Program-made: the position numbers and the translations under genes
In this document: positions 43,356 to 52,643 of the stretch, piece after piece
Position numbering within the stretch: the first letter of the stretch is position 1
Layout of the letters: each line of letters opens with the position of its first letter
The notes under the pieces: model-generated
Database searches by the model: none
What the model was told of the DNA's origin: nothing
Seen by the model: only the letters and a program-made list of their open reading frames with translations
Source of the DNA: JACCVL01 sp963695375
GTDB taxonomy: Bacteria; Actinomycetota; Actinomycetes; Propionibacteriales; Nocardioidaceae
NCBI GenBank assembly: GCA_963695375.1
Contig: OY968767.1
Coordinates: forward strand, 62,001-126,000
Reading direction: 5' to 3'
Length of the DNA: 64,000 nucleotides

Positions 43356-44447
43356 TCAGACCAGGCCCGCGGCCGCGGCCGCCGCGTCCGGATCCGGGTC
43401 GATCAGCCGGTCGACGACCTCGCGACCGGTCAACGCCGCATCGGTGTCCTTGAGCCCGTGGCCGGTGACCGTGACGACGACGCGCAGCCCGCGCGGCACC
43501 TCGCCGCGACCGGCGAGGTCCGCCAGGCCGGCGGCACCGGCGGCGGAGGCCGGCTCGACGAAGACCCCGTCCCGTGCTGCCAGGTCCCGCTGGGCGCCGA
43601 GGATCTGCGCGTCCGTGACCGCCTCGATGCGGCCCTCGGACTCCGTCCGGGCCGTCACCGCCAGCTCCCACGACGCCGGGTTGCCGATCCGGATGGCCGT
43701 GGCCACGGTGTCCGGGTCCGGCACCGGAGTGCCGCGCACGAGCGGGGCCGCCCCGGCCGCCTGGAACCCCCACATCATCGGCCGGTGCCCGATCACGCCG
43801 GCACCGGCGTACTCGCCATACCCCAACCAGTACGCGGAGATGTTGCCCGCGTTGCCGACCGGCAGCACGTGCAGGTCCGGGGCGTCACCGAGGGCGTCGA
43901 CGACCTCGAAGGCCGCCGTCTTCTGGCCGTGCAGGCGGAGCGGGTTGACCGAGTTGACCAACCCGACCGGGTAGTGGTCGGCGAGACCCCGGGCCAGTCG
44001 CAGACAGTCGTCGAAGTTGCCGCGCACCTGGATCACCGACGCACCGTGCACGACGGCCTGCGCCATCTTGCCGGCGGCGATGCGGCCGTGCGGCACGAGC
44101 ACGATCGGCGTGAGCCCCGCGCGCGCCGCGTACGCCGTCATCGAGGCCGACGTGTTGCCGGTCGACGCGCACACCACCGCCCGGACCCCCTCCATGACCG
44201 CCGCCGACACGGCTGCGGTCATGCCCCGGTCCTTGAAGGACCCGGTCGGGTTGTCGCCCTCGACCTTGAGCCAGACGTCTCCGTCGACGACCGCGGACAG
44301 CCACTCGGAGCGGACCAGCGGCGTTCCACCCTCGCCGAGCGTCACGATCGGGGCGTCGTCGAGCATCGGGAACCAGTCGCGGTACTCGGACAGCACGCCG
44401 CGCCACAACCGGGCCCCGCGCCGCGTGGACGCTTCCGCCGCCGTCAT
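43356..44447 (-). CDS. thrC: Threonine synthase
   Basis: 363 aa, fold type II PLP enzyme. The Schiff-base Lys is in NPTGSFKDRGMTAAV, and the phosphate loop is PVGNAGNISAYWLGY. It converts phosphohomoserine to threonine. It overlaps hom by 4 bp. Confidence 0.96.
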   Translation of the reverse strand: MTAAEASTRRGARLWRGVLSEYRDWFPMLDDAPIVTLGEGGTPLVRSEWLSAVVDGDVWLKVEGDNPTGSFKDRGMTAAVSAAVMEGVRAVVCASTGNTSASMTAYAARAGLTPIVLVPHGRIAAGKMAQAVVHGASVIQVRGNFDDCLRLARGLADHYPVGLVNSVNPLRLHGQKTAAFEVVDALGDAPDLHVLPVGNAGNISAYWLGYGEYAGAGVIGHRPMMWGFQAAGAAPLVRGTPVPDPDTVATAIRIGNPASWELAVTARTESEGRIEAVTDAQILGAQRDLAARDGVFVEPASAAGAAGLADLAGRGEVPRGLRVVVTVTGHGLKDTDAALTGREVVDRLIDPDPDAAAAAAGLV

Positions 44448-45757
44448 CGCTCCGCCTCCGCCTCGACCCGCATCACCGACGACACCTCGCGCACCATCTC
44501 CATGTGCGCGAGGGCCGCCACCGTCGCGGCGAGGTCCGCGTCCCGCGCCGGGTGGGTCACGAGCACGAGCTGCGCGTCGTCGCCGCGCCCCTCCTGGCGC
44601 ACGGTCTGGATGGACACCCCGTGCCGACTGAACTCGGTGGCGACGGCGGCCAGCACTCCGGTGCGGTCGTCCACGTCCACGCAGATGTGGTACCTCGTCG
44701 TGACGTCGCCCATCGCGAGCACGGGCAGCTGCGCGTGCGCCGACTCCCCCGGTCCTCGCACGTCGCCGAGCCGGTTGCGAGCCGCGCTGACCAGGTCGCC
44801 GAGGACGGCGCTCGCGGTCGGCGCACCACCCGCCCCGGGACCGTAGAACATCAGCCGGCCGGCCGACTCGCTCTCCACGAAGACCGCGTTGTAGGCCTCC
44901 CGCACGCTCGCCAGCGGGTGGTCGGCCGGGATCATCGCGGGGTGCACCCGGGCCGACACCGCCGGACCGTCGGGCAGCTCGGAGCGCTCGCAGATGGCCA
45001 GCAGCTTGACGACGCAGCCGATCTCCTCGGCCGAGGTGACGTCGGCCGCCGACACGTCTGCGATGCCCTCGCGATGAACGTCGGCGGCGGTGACCCGCGT
45101 GTGGAAGGCGAGGCTGGCGAGGATCGCCGCCTTGGCCGCCGCGTCGAAGCCCTCGACGTCGGCGGTCGGGTCGGCCTCGGCGTAGCCGAGCCGCTGTGCC
45201 TCCTCCAGCGCCTCGCCGAAGCCGGCGCCGGTCGACGACATCTTGTCCAGCACGTAGTTGGTGGTGCCGTTGACGATGCCCAGCACCCGGTGCACCCGGT
45301 CACCGGCGAGCGACTCGCGCAGCGGCCGCAGGATCGGGATCGCACCGGCCACGGCGGCCTCGAACCACAGGTCTCGGTCGGCCTTGTCGGCGGCCTCGAA
45401 GAGGGTCGCGCCGTCCTCGGCGAGCAGCGCCTTGTTGGCGGTCACGACCGACGACCCGTGCTCGAGTGCGGAGAGGATCAGCGTTCGGGCCGGCTCGATG
45501 CCGCCGATCACCTCGACGACGAGGTCCACGTCGTCGCGGCCGACGAGTCCGGCGGCGTCGGTGGTGAACAGTGCCGGGTCGACGCCGGCGTCCCGGTCCC
45601 GGCCGGGCCGGCGCACGGCGATCCCGCGCAGGTCGAGGGGCGCACCGACCCGGGCGGCGAGCTCGTCGGCCTGGTCGGCCAGCAGCCGGGCCACCTCGCT
45701 GCCCACCACGCCGCAGCCGAGCAGGGCGACCCCGAGCGGGCGCACGGAGCCGGTCAC
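44444..45757 (-). CDS. hom: Homoserine dehydrogenase
   Basis: 437 aa. NAD(P) fold at the N-terminus (VALLGCGVVGSEVARLL), the catalytic region with VNGTTNYVLDKMSSTGAGF and EADPTADVEGFDAAAKAAIL, and a C-terminal ACT domain (DVDDRTGVLAAVATEFSRHG) consistent with feedback control by threonine. It overlaps lysA by 4 bp. Confidence 0.96.
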   Translation of the reverse strand: MTGSVRPLGVALLGCGVVGSEVARLLADQADELAARVGAPLDLRGIAVRRPGRDRDAGVDPALFTTDAAGLVGRDDVDLVVEVIGGIEPARTLILSALEHGSSVVTANKALLAEDGATLFEAADKADRDLWFEAAVAGAIPILRPLRESLAGDRVHRVLGIVNGTTNYVLDKMSSTGAGFGEALEEAQRLGYAEADPTADVEGFDAAAKAAILASLAFHTRVTAADVHREGIADVSAADVTSAEEIGCVVKLLAICERSELPDGPAVSARVHPAMIPADHPLASVREAYNAVFVESESAGRLMFYGPGAGGAPTASAVLGDLVSAARNRLGDVRGPGESAHAQLPVLAMGDVTTRYHICVDVDDRTGVLAAVATEFSRHGVSIQTVRQEGRGDDAQLVLVTHPARDADLAATVAALAHMEMVREVSSVMRVEAEAER

Positions 45758-47157
45758 CCCGCGTCCAGCGCGTACAGGTCGTCCTCGGTCTCCCGGCGCA
45801 GCAGCACCCGCGCGCGACCGTCCCGGACGGAGATCACGGGCGGCCGGGGCACGTGGTTGTACGCGCTGGCCAGTGAGCGGCAGTAGGCCCCCGTCCCGGG
45901 GACGGCCACCAGGTCCCCGCGCCGGACGTCACCGGGGAGGAACTCGTCCTTGACCACGACGTCGCCGGACTCGCAGTGCTTGCCGACGACCCGCGCCAGC
46001 ACCGGAGGCGCCGAGGAGCTGCGGGAGGCGAGCGTGCAGGAGTAGTCGGCGTCGTACAGCGCGGTGCGCACGTTGTCGCTCATGCCGCCGTCCACGGCGA
46101 CGTAGGTCCGAGCGGCCCCGGCGTCCAGCCGGACCCGCTTGACGGTGCCGACGGCGTACAGGGTGAGGGTGGAGGGGCCGGCGATGGCGCGGCCCGGCTC
46201 GACCGACAGGGCCGGCGGCTCGATCCCGAGCGCCCGGCACTCCGAGGAGACGATGGCGCGGATCCCCGCCGCCAGCTGCGCGGGCGGCTGCGGGTCGTCC
46301 CGGCGGGTGTAGGCGATCCCGAACCCGCCGCCCAGACCCAGCTCCGGCAGCCCGATGCCGAGGTCCCGGACCAACCGCGCGTGCAGCCGCAGCACCCTGC
46401 GAGCGGCCACCTCGAACCCGGAGGTGTCGAAGATCTGCGACCCGATGTGGCTGTGCAGCCCGAGCAGGCGGAGGCCCGGCCGGTCGTGCACCCGCCGAGC
46501 CGCCTCCTCGGTGTCGCCGTCGGCGAGCGAGAAGCCGAACTTCTGGTCCTCGTGCGCCGTGGCGATGTAGTCGTGCGTGTGTGCTTCGACCCCGACCGTG
46601 CAGCGGATCAGCGTCGGCACCACCCGTCCCGCCGTGCGGGCGACGACGTCGAGCCGGTCGATCTCGTCGAAGGCGTCCACCACCACCCGACCGACGCCGG
46701 CGGCAACGGCACGCTCGAGCTCCTCGTCGGACTTGTTGTTGCCGTGCAGCGTGATCCGGTCCGGGGGGAAGCCGGCCCGCAGCGCCAACCCGAGCTCGCC
46801 ACCGGTGCAGACGTCGAGCCCGAGCCCCTCCTCCTCGACCCACCGGACCACCGAGGTGCACATGAACGCCTTGCCCGCGTAGAACACCGCCGCCCTCGGC
46901 GCCTCGTCGGCGAACGCCGAACGGAAGTCGCGGGCCCGGCGCCGGAAGTCCAGCTCGTCGAGCACGTAGGCGGGGGTGCCCTGCTCCGCCGCGAGCGCGC
47001 TGACCGGCACGCCGCCGACCACCAGCTCACCCCCGTCGCGGTGCACGGTCTGGGCCCACAGCTCGGGCACCAGCTCGTTCGGGTCGGCCGGCGGGACCAG
47101 CCAGGTCGGACCTTCCCCCGCCTGGCTGTGCAGGGCGCCGGCCTCGTGCGCGTGCAC
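45754..47157 (-). CDS. lysA: Diaminopimelate decarboxylase
   Basis: 467 aa, fold type III PLP enzyme. The PLP Lys is in VFYAGKAFMC, with HSHIGSQIFD, GGGFGIAYTRRDD, and the active-site CESGDVVV from the partner chain. It makes lysine from meso-diaminopimelate. It lies 5 nt after argS and is coupled to hom. Confidence 0.96.
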   Translation of the reverse strand: MHAHEAGALHSQAGEGPTWLVPPADPNELVPELWAQTVHRDGGELVVGGVPVSALAAEQGTPAYVLDELDFRRRARDFRSAFADEAPRAAVFYAGKAFMCTSVVRWVEEEGLGLDVCTGGELGLALRAGFPPDRITLHGNNKSDEELERAVAAGVGRVVVDAFDEIDRLDVVARTAGRVVPTLIRCTVGVEAHTHDYIATAHEDQKFGFSLADGDTEEAARRVHDRPGLRLLGLHSHIGSQIFDTSGFEVAARRVLRLHARLVRDLGIGLPELGLGGGFGIAYTRRDDPQPPAQLAAGIRAIVSSECRALGIEPPALSVEPGRAIAGPSTLTLYAVGTVKRVRLDAGAARTYVAVDGGMSDNVRTALYDADYSCTLASRSSSAPPVLARVVGKHCESGDVVVKDEFLPGDVRRGDLVAVPGTGAYCRSLASAYNHVPRPPVISVRDGRARVLLRRETEDDLYALDAG

Positions 47158-47162
47158 TCAGC

Positions 47163-48833
47163 TCACATCCGCTCGAGCGCGGTGACGCCGAGCAGACCGA
47201 GCCCGGCGGCCACTACCACCCGGGTCGCTGCGACCAGAGCCAGCCGGGCCCGGTGCAGGTCGGTGGGCTCCTCGTCTCCCATCGGGAGCACCCGGCACTC
47301 GTCGTAGAACTTGTGGAAGGTCGCCGCCGTGCTCTCCAGGTAACGGGCCACCCGGTGCGGCTCGCGCAGCGTCGCCGCGTGCTCGACCACGCGGGGCAGC
47401 TCGGCCAGGGCACGCAGCAGGTCGCCCTCGCGTGGGTGCTCGAGCAGGGCGGCGTCATAGGTCCCCGGCCGGTCGGGGACCGTGATGCCGAGCTCGACCG
47501 CGTTCCGCAGCACCGACGACAGCCGCGCGTGCGCGTACTGCACGTAGTAGACCGGGTTGTCGTTGCTGCGCCGCGACCACAGGTCGAGGTCGATGTCGAT
47601 GCTCGAGTCGATCGAGTAGCGGGTCAGCGCGTAGCGCCCGGCATCGACGCCGACCGCGTCGACCAGATCGTCGATCCTGAGGACGGTCCCTGCCCGCTTG
47701 CTCATCCGCAACGGCCGGCCGTCCTCGAGCAGGTTCACCATCTGGCCGATGACGATCTCCAGCGTGCTGTCGGGGTCGTCCCCGAAGGCGGCCGCCAGCG
47801 CCCGGTAGCGACCGATGTAGCCGTGGTGGTCGGCGCCGAGGATGATCATCACCTTGTCGAAGCCGCGGCCGCGCTTGTCGAGGTAGTAGGCCGCGTCGCT
47901 GCAGATGTACGTCGGCCGTCCGTCGGACCGGACGATCACCCGGTCCTTGTCGTCGCCGTAGTCGGTCGACCGCAGCCACACCGCGCCGTCCTGCTCGTAG
48001 GTCAGACCACCCTGGCGCAGCCGGGTGACGGCCTCGTCGACCTCGCCCTTCTCGTGCAGCGAGTTCTCGTGGAAGTACACGTCGAAGTCCACCCCGAAGC
48101 GGTGCAGGGTGCTCCTGATCTCGTCGAACATCAGGTCCACGCCCTCGCGGCGGAAGATCTCCTGGGCCTCCGGGTCGGACTTGTCCAGCACGGTGGGCTC
48201 ACGGTCGACCACCGCCGAGGCGATCTCGTCGAGGTAGGCACCGGCGTAGCCGTCCTCCGGGACCGCCCGCCCGTGAGCGCGAGCGAGCAGCGACCTGGCG
48301 AACCGCTCGATCTGCGCGCCGTGGTCGTTGAAGTAGTACTCCCGGGTGACGTGCGCGCCCTGGGCGCCGAGGATCCTGGCCAGGGCGTCGCCGACGGCTG
48401 CCCACCGGGTGCTGGCCAGCGTGAGCGGTCCGGTGGGGTTCGCGGAGACGAACTCCATGTTCACCCGCTGCCCGGCCAGCGCATCGCTGTGGCCGTAGGT
48501 CGCCCCGGCGGTCAGGATCTCACCTGCCAGCAGACCCTGGGCGCCGGCCTCCACCCGGATGTTCAGGAATCCCGGCCCCGCCACCTCGACCGACGCGATG
48601 CCGGTCGCGTCGGCGAGCCGGCCGGCGAGCAGGTCGGCGATCTCACGGGGTGGCCGGCCCGCCGCTCGCGCGAGCTGCATCGCCACGTTGGTGGCGTAGT
48701 CACCGTGCTCCTTGACCTTCGGCCGCTCCACCCGCACCTGGTCCGGGACGCCGTCGGCCAGCGTCAGCGCACCCTCGTCCACCAGCCGGGACAGGGCGTC
48801 GACGAAGGTCTGCGAGAGCTGCTCGGGCGTCAC
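47163..48833 (-). CDS. argS: Arginyl-tRNA synthetase with altered HIGH motif
   Basis: 556 aa from GTG 48833. Class I synthetase with N-terminal tRNA D-loop domain, catalytic core and DALR anticodon-binding end (YAHARLSSVLRNAVELG). The KMSKS-like loop is PLRMSKRAGTVLR. Where ArgRS normally has a HIGH-type H-x-G-H or H-I-G-G after SANPTGP, this protein reads TLAS (NPTGPLTLASTRWAAVGD), so both the His and Gly are lost while flanking residues remain standard. The rest (YYFNDHGAQIERFA) is intact. It starts the argS-lysA-hom-thrC-thrB run. Confidence 0.94.
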   Translation of the reverse strand: MTPEQLSQTFVDALSRLVDEGALTLADGVPDQVRVERPKVKEHGDYATNVAMQLARAAGRPPREIADLLAGRLADATGIASVEVAGPGFLNIRVEAGAQGLLAGEILTAGATYGHSDALAGQRVNMEFVSANPTGPLTLASTRWAAVGDALARILGAQGAHVTREYYFNDHGAQIERFARSLLARAHGRAVPEDGYAGAYLDEIASAVVDREPTVLDKSDPEAQEIFRREGVDLMFDEIRSTLHRFGVDFDVYFHENSLHEKGEVDEAVTRLRQGGLTYEQDGAVWLRSTDYGDDKDRVIVRSDGRPTYICSDAAYYLDKRGRGFDKVMIILGADHHGYIGRYRALAAAFGDDPDSTLEIVIGQMVNLLEDGRPLRMSKRAGTVLRIDDLVDAVGVDAGRYALTRYSIDSSIDIDLDLWSRRSNDNPVYYVQYAHARLSSVLRNAVELGITVPDRPGTYDAALLEHPREGDLLRALAELPRVVEHAATLREPHRVARYLESTAATFHKFYDECRVLPMGDEEPTDLHRARLALVAATRVVVAAGLGLLGVTALERM

Positions 48834-48864
48834 CGGGCCCAGCGTATCGAGGGCCGACCTGCGG

Positions 48865-49254
48865 TCAGGTCGGCGGACCGAGGACGTCCCGGACCGCGAG
48901 CACCAGCTCGTCGGGGTCGTACGGCTTGGTGAGGTACGCATCCACCCCTGCTGCCCGGGCGCGCGCCAGGTCGCTCGGGTGGTTGCTGGTGGTCACGATG
49001 ACCACGGGGACGTCGTGCAGGTCGGCGTCGGCATGCAGCTCGGCGGCCGCGGCCAGCCCGTCCATCCGCGGCATCACGACGTCGAGGGTGATCACGTCCG
49101 GCCGCCGTTCGCGGGCGCGCTCCAGGCACTCCAGTCCGTCCGCCGCCTCGACCACCTCGAAGCCCTCGAGCTCGAGGTTGACGCGGATCAGGCTGCGCAG
49201 CGACGCCTGGTCGTCGACGACGAGCACCAGCGGTCGACGCGGCAGTGCGGGCAC
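48865..49254 (-). CDS. Single-domain response regulator
   Basis: 129 aa CheY-like receiver only. Acidic pocket in VLVVDDQASLRSL, phosphorylation Asp in ITLDVVMPRMDGL, conserved Ser/Thr in VVIVTTSNH and Lys in YLTKPYDPDEL. No output domain. No kinase is adjacent; it lies between argS (31 nt) and the tRNA gene. Confidence 0.92.
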   Translation of the reverse strand: MPALPRRPLVLVVDDQASLRSLIRVNLELEGFEVVEAADGLECLERARERRPDVITLDVVMPRMDGLAAAAELHADADLHDVPVVIVTTSNHPSDLARARAAGVDAYLTKPYDPDELVLAVRDVLGPPT

Positions 49255-49338
49255 CTTGTCAGCCTACGAGGCGGGTCGACCGTGGTCCGTCGGGCCGAAT
49301 GCGGTGCGGTACCGTCTGCGCCCAGGCCCGACTACGTG

Positions 49339-49410
49339 GCCCCCGTAGCTCAGGGGATAGAGCATCGGCCTCCGGAGCCGTGTGCGCAGGTTCGAATCCT
49401 GCCGGGGGCA
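49339..49410 (+). tRNA. tRNA-Arg (anticodon CCG)
   Basis: The 7-bp acceptor stem pairs GCCCCCG with CGGGGGC. The D arm is GCTC-AGGGGATA-GAGC, the anticodon loop CTCCGGA gives anticodon CCG, and the T arm is GCAGG-TTCGAAT-CCTGC. The discriminator is A and CCA is not encoded. The outermost anticodon-stem pair is a T-T mismatch. It reads CGG, a common arginine codon at this GC content. Confidence 0.95.
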
Positions 49411-49433
49411 CTCCTTCGCCCGATCCCAGTTCG

Positions 49434-49469
49434 CCCAGCTCTCGCAGTTCTCCCAGCTCTCGCAGCCCG
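49434..49469 (+). repeat. Two tandem 18-bp repeats downstream of tRNA-Arg
   Basis: CCCAGCTCTCGCAGTTCT (49434-49451) is followed by a copy with the last bases changed (49452-49469), and a 9-nt partial copy precedes at 49425. The array begins 24 nt after the tRNA 3' end in an otherwise non-coding 154-bp gap. No integrase or attachment-site duplicate of the tRNA end is visible. Confidence 0.7.
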
Positions 49470-49564
49470 GCGGCCTCCCGTGCCGCGTGCGCCGCTCCGA
49501 TTGCACAGTCACTCTCTGTAGCACACACTGTTACTCAGAGTCAGAACTCACGGAGGGGGCAGCC

Positions 49565-50863
49565 ATGCCAGTCTCGTCAGCGGCGGCACGAGCCGCCACC
49601 CGCCGTGCGAGCCGCACGCTGGTCACGTTCGGCGCAGCCGGCGCCCTCGCCGTGGCACTGTCGGGCACCGAAGCGCTGGCCCGGACGTCCCAGCCGTCGG
49701 CCACGGCGACCGGCAGCCCCAGGGTCGTGACCGAGTACGCCTTCGACGCGGCGTCGTACGGCTCTCAGACGACCGGGAACCCGGTCGTCGACTCCGGCCC
49801 GACCGCGCTGTCCTACCTCCCGTGCACCCGGATCGCCCCCGCGAGGGACCAGAACGTGGTCGCGTCGGTCGGCGGCCTCGAGAGCGTGCTCCTGGAGGGC
49901 GTCAGCACCGCGAACCACACCCAGCAGGAGGCGGGGACGACCGCCGTGGTGTCGCGCGTACACATCGCGAGCGGCAGTCTCGCCGGCGGTCAGGTGACCT
50001 TCACCGACCTGACCGGTGTGGCACGCAGCTTCGTCGACGGCGACGGCTTCCACGTCCGGACCGTGTCCCAGATCGGGTCGCTCACCGTGGGGGGCGTTCT
50101 CGTCGAGCTGCCACCCGAGGGCGAGCAGGCTGAGATCCCGGTGCCCGGCCTCGGTGTCCTCACCGTGCACCGCACCGTCCGGCAGACCTCGGCGGTGTCG
50201 GCCACCGGAGCGGTCAACGTGCTGCGCTTCGACTCCGACGAGGGCACGACCGAGAAGGTGGGTCGGGCGTACTCCCGCATCGACGGGGGGATCACGGGCG
50301 GGCTGTTCGCCGGTGCGGCCTGGGGATCGGACGCGAGGGCGGACCGCATGGCCACGCTGGGCCGCGCCGCGCTGCGTCCGATGCCCTGCGCGGGGACGCG
50401 TGGCAGGGTGCTGCGCACCAGCACCGCCGCGGCCCGGACCGACGTCGGCTTCCTCGGCGTGCGACGCTCCTCGGTCTACGGCGAGCAGCAGGCGGACTCG
50501 GCGTCCGGCTGGACGCGCGGTCGGGTGGCGTCGGCGAGCTTCGGTGACGGCCGGCTGCGGCTGCGGGCGATCACCGCGGTCGCCCGGGTCGGCAGGACGG
50601 CCGACGGCGACGTCGTCACCAGCGCGACCGGCACCGGGGTCGGCCGGGTGGTGGTGGACGGGCAGCCGGTGCAGCCGTCGCTGGAGGAGCCGTTGCGCGT
50701 CCCTGGCCTCGGCTCGCTCTCCGTGCGCACCGTGCACCGGAGCCCGGACGGGATCGACGTCACCGGCGTCACCGTCCGGCTGACGAACGGGACGCCACGC
50801 GACGGCAGCGACGACACGGTCGTCAACCTCGGCCGCGCCCGGCTGGCCATCGGCGCGGACTGA
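49565..50863 (+). CDS. Secreted choice-of-anchor P-like protein
   Basis: 432 aa from ATG 49565 with GGAGGGGG upstream. A signal peptide (TLVTFGAAGALAVALSGTEALA) ends near residue 40. The mature part starts with a pattern typical of choice-of-anchor P proteins (YAFDAASYGSQT, ALSYLPCTR) and is rich in beta strands, with several internal repeats of the form GxxxVxxLGxLxV (IPVPGLGVLTVHR, LRVPGLGSLSVRT). Two Cys may form a disulfide. Function unknown, presumably extracytoplasmic. Confidence 0.6.
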   Translation: MPVSSAAARAATRRASRTLVTFGAAGALAVALSGTEALARTSQPSATATGSPRVVTEYAFDAASYGSQTTGNPVVDSGPTALSYLPCTRIAPARDQNVVASVGGLESVLLEGVSTANHTQQEAGTTAVVSRVHIASGSLAGGQVTFTDLTGVARSFVDGDGFHVRTVSQIGSLTVGGVLVELPPEGEQAEIPVPGLGVLTVHRTVRQTSAVSATGAVNVLRFDSDEGTTEKVGRAYSRIDGGITGGLFAGAAWGSDARADRMATLGRAALRPMPCAGTRGRVLRTSTAAARTDVGFLGVRRSSVYGEQQADSASGWTRGRVASASFGDGRLRLRAITAVARVGRTADGDVVTSATGTGVGRVVVDGQPVQPSLEEPLRVPGLGSLSVRTVHRSPDGIDVTGVTVRLTNGTPRDGSDDTVVNLGRARLAIGAD

Positions 50864-50882
50864 CCGGTGTCGCGCGGAGCGG

Positions 50883-51794
50883 TCAGCAGCCGCCCTCGAG
50901 CGTCGCGTCGTCGCGTGCCCGGGCGATGATCGACCGGGCCTGAGCCACGTCGGGGAAGACGACGCTGGCACCCCCCGCCGACCCGGTCCCGCCGCGCAAC
51001 ACGCAGGCCCGCACCGCCGCGGGCTCGATCTGGAGCACCCCCCGGGCCAGCCGGTACAGCTCGGTCGGCGGCAGGTCGACGTCGGTGTTCGCGAGGAACG
51101 AGGTCAGCAGCCGCTCGAGGGCGCCCGGGTCCGCCGCGGTCACCTCGCGCACCCGGCGCAACCCACCGGTGAGCAGGAAGCCCTGGTCCCGAGACCGGTC
51201 GAAGTCGCCGCCGGGCAGTGCGTGCCGCATCCGGGCGAAGGCGATCGCCTCGGCGCCGTCGAGCCGGTTCTGCCCGCGGTGGACGCGGGCGGCCGGGATC
51301 GACCACGCGTACGGCGAGTGCACGGTCACGCCGCCGAGGCGGTTCACCATGAAGCGCACTCCCCAGAAGCTCGTGGTGAACACGTAGTCCGGCGTCAGCC
51401 CGACCAGGTCCGCCACCGCGGCGGCCATCAGCTGGGGCCCGCCGAAGACCATCGCCGCGTTGATCTTGTTGCGCCCGAAGCCCGGGATGTCGACGTAGGA
51501 GTCCCGGGGGATGCCGAGGATCGTGGCCCGCCCGGTCCGCAGGTTCATCCCGACGAGCTGGATCGCGTCCGCCCGGCTGCGCAGCACCGACTGGCCCGGC
51601 CGGGCGTCGGACCCGAGTGCCAGGACCCAGACCACGTCGGCGTCGACGTCCACCGTGTGCCCGCCCCGCACCGTGACCAGCGCGGCCGTGGCCGGCCCGG
51701 GGGCGGCGTCCGGGACGAGCAGCAGCGTCCCGGCGAGGACCAGCCCGAGCGCGAGCGTCCGGCGCAGCCGGAGCAGCAGGAAGCGGCGATTCAC
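50883..51794 (-). CDS. LytR-CpsA-Psr (LCP) family protein
   Basis: 303 aa with an N-terminal membrane/signal segment (LALGLVLAGTLLLV). LCP motifs: LALGSDARPGQ, RSRADAIQLVGMN, ILGIPRDSYVDIPG, GRNKINAAMVFGG and FARMRHALPGGDFDRSRDQ. LCP proteins attach secondary polymers to peptidoglycan in the outer leaflet. It overlaps the upstream lipoprotein gene by 4 bp. Confidence 0.92.
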   Translation of the reverse strand: MNRRFLLLRLRRTLALGLVLAGTLLLVPDAAPGPATAALVTVRGGHTVDVDADVVWVLALGSDARPGQSVLRSRADAIQLVGMNLRTGRATILGIPRDSYVDIPGFGRNKINAAMVFGGPQLMAAAVADLVGLTPDYVFTTSFWGVRFMVNRLGGVTVHSPYAWSIPAARVHRGQNRLDGAEAIAFARMRHALPGGDFDRSRDQGFLLTGGLRRVREVTAADPGALERLLTSFLANTDVDLPPTELYRLARGVLQIEPAAVRACVLRGGTGSAGGASVVFPDVAQARSIIARARDDATLEGGC

Positions 51795-52483
51795 TCCCCC
51801 TCACTCCTCCCGCGTCGGTCCTGCGAATTGACGTCCGAGCCAGGGCGGCCGACGGAGCGCTGCAGGTCGTAGCCGAAGATCTGCCAGCTGCCGCGCTCCC
51901 GGGTCAGGAACAGCTCACCGGTGACCGCGAGCTCACTGCGCCGGCCGGCCGCGCCGAGGCCGCGAAGCACCAGGGCGACCGACGCCGTGGCTCCCACTGC
52001 CGATCCGGCCGGCGCGAACGCCACCACGCCGACGGTGCGGCGCACCGGCACGACGTCAACCAGGCGACGGCCCAGGGCTCGGTTCGTGGTCAGCCAGTCC
52101 TGCCGCCGCGCCTGCGCGGCGGCACCGGCGGTGAAGGTCGAGAACGCGCCCCGGAAGTCACCGGTCGGGTAGGCGGGGTCGACGAAGCCGCGATCCATCC
52201 AGCGCGCCACCGCCTGCCCGGTCTGCCGTTGCAACCGCTGGGTGCGGGCCGAGCCGGCGGCGTCCGGCCAGCGGCCCCAGACCCGCCGGACCACGGTCCG
52301 TTGCGCGGCGGGCCGGGCCGCGAGCCTGAGCTCGCTGACCGAACCGCCGTCGGTCCGCAGCGACGGGGCGGCACCGGGCGGCGACGCCGGGGGCTCGCCG
52401 TCGTCCGTACAGCCGGTGAGCAGCGCCAAGCCCACCAGCACCGAGAGCGGCCCGGCCAGCCGCCTGGTGGTCGCATCGGACAT
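51791..52483 (-). CDS. Putative lipoprotein coupled to LCP gene
   Basis: 230 aa with lipobox LALLTGC (Cys at about residue 25). The mature part has no motif I recognise; it contains a segment with paired Trp and Arg-rich helices (VVRRVWGRWPD) and a C-terminal beta region (LAVTGELFLTRERGSWQIFGYD) resembling NTF2-like or Mce-associated folds. It is translated coupled to the LCP gene and divergent from kgd. Confidence 0.6.
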   Translation of the reverse strand: MSDATTRRLAGPLSVLVGLALLTGCTDDGEPPASPPGAAPSLRTDGGSVSELRLAARPAAQRTVVRRVWGRWPDAAGSARTQRLQRQTGQAVARWMDRGFVDPAYPTGDFRGAFSTFTAGAAAQARRQDWLTTNRALGRRLVDVVPVRRTVGVVAFAPAGSAVGATASVALVLRGLGAAGRRSELAVTGELFLTRERGSWQIFGYDLQRSVGRPGSDVNSQDRRGRSEGE

Positions 52484-52643
52484 CGGCGTCGACTATCACA
52501 CAGTCGCGGGGAGGTGATGTCGCCACCACGCAGGGTTTGCGGGGGGTCTAGCCTGGGCCTGCAGAGACGCGAAGCGCGGCAGCCGGTCGGTCGCCGGTCC
52601 CGCCTTCCCAGCGACACCCTGACGCGAAGAGGCGATCGCAGCC

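Noticed and set aside
42418..45757. Threonine attenuator before hom-thrC-thrB
   Set aside because: The genes are fused in one run from argS-lysA with 4-bp overlaps; no leader peptide rich in Thr/Ile lies before them.
49339..49410. tRNA as an attachment site of a genomic island
   Set aside because: Downstream genes look native and no partial copy of the tRNA 3' end occurs in the window.
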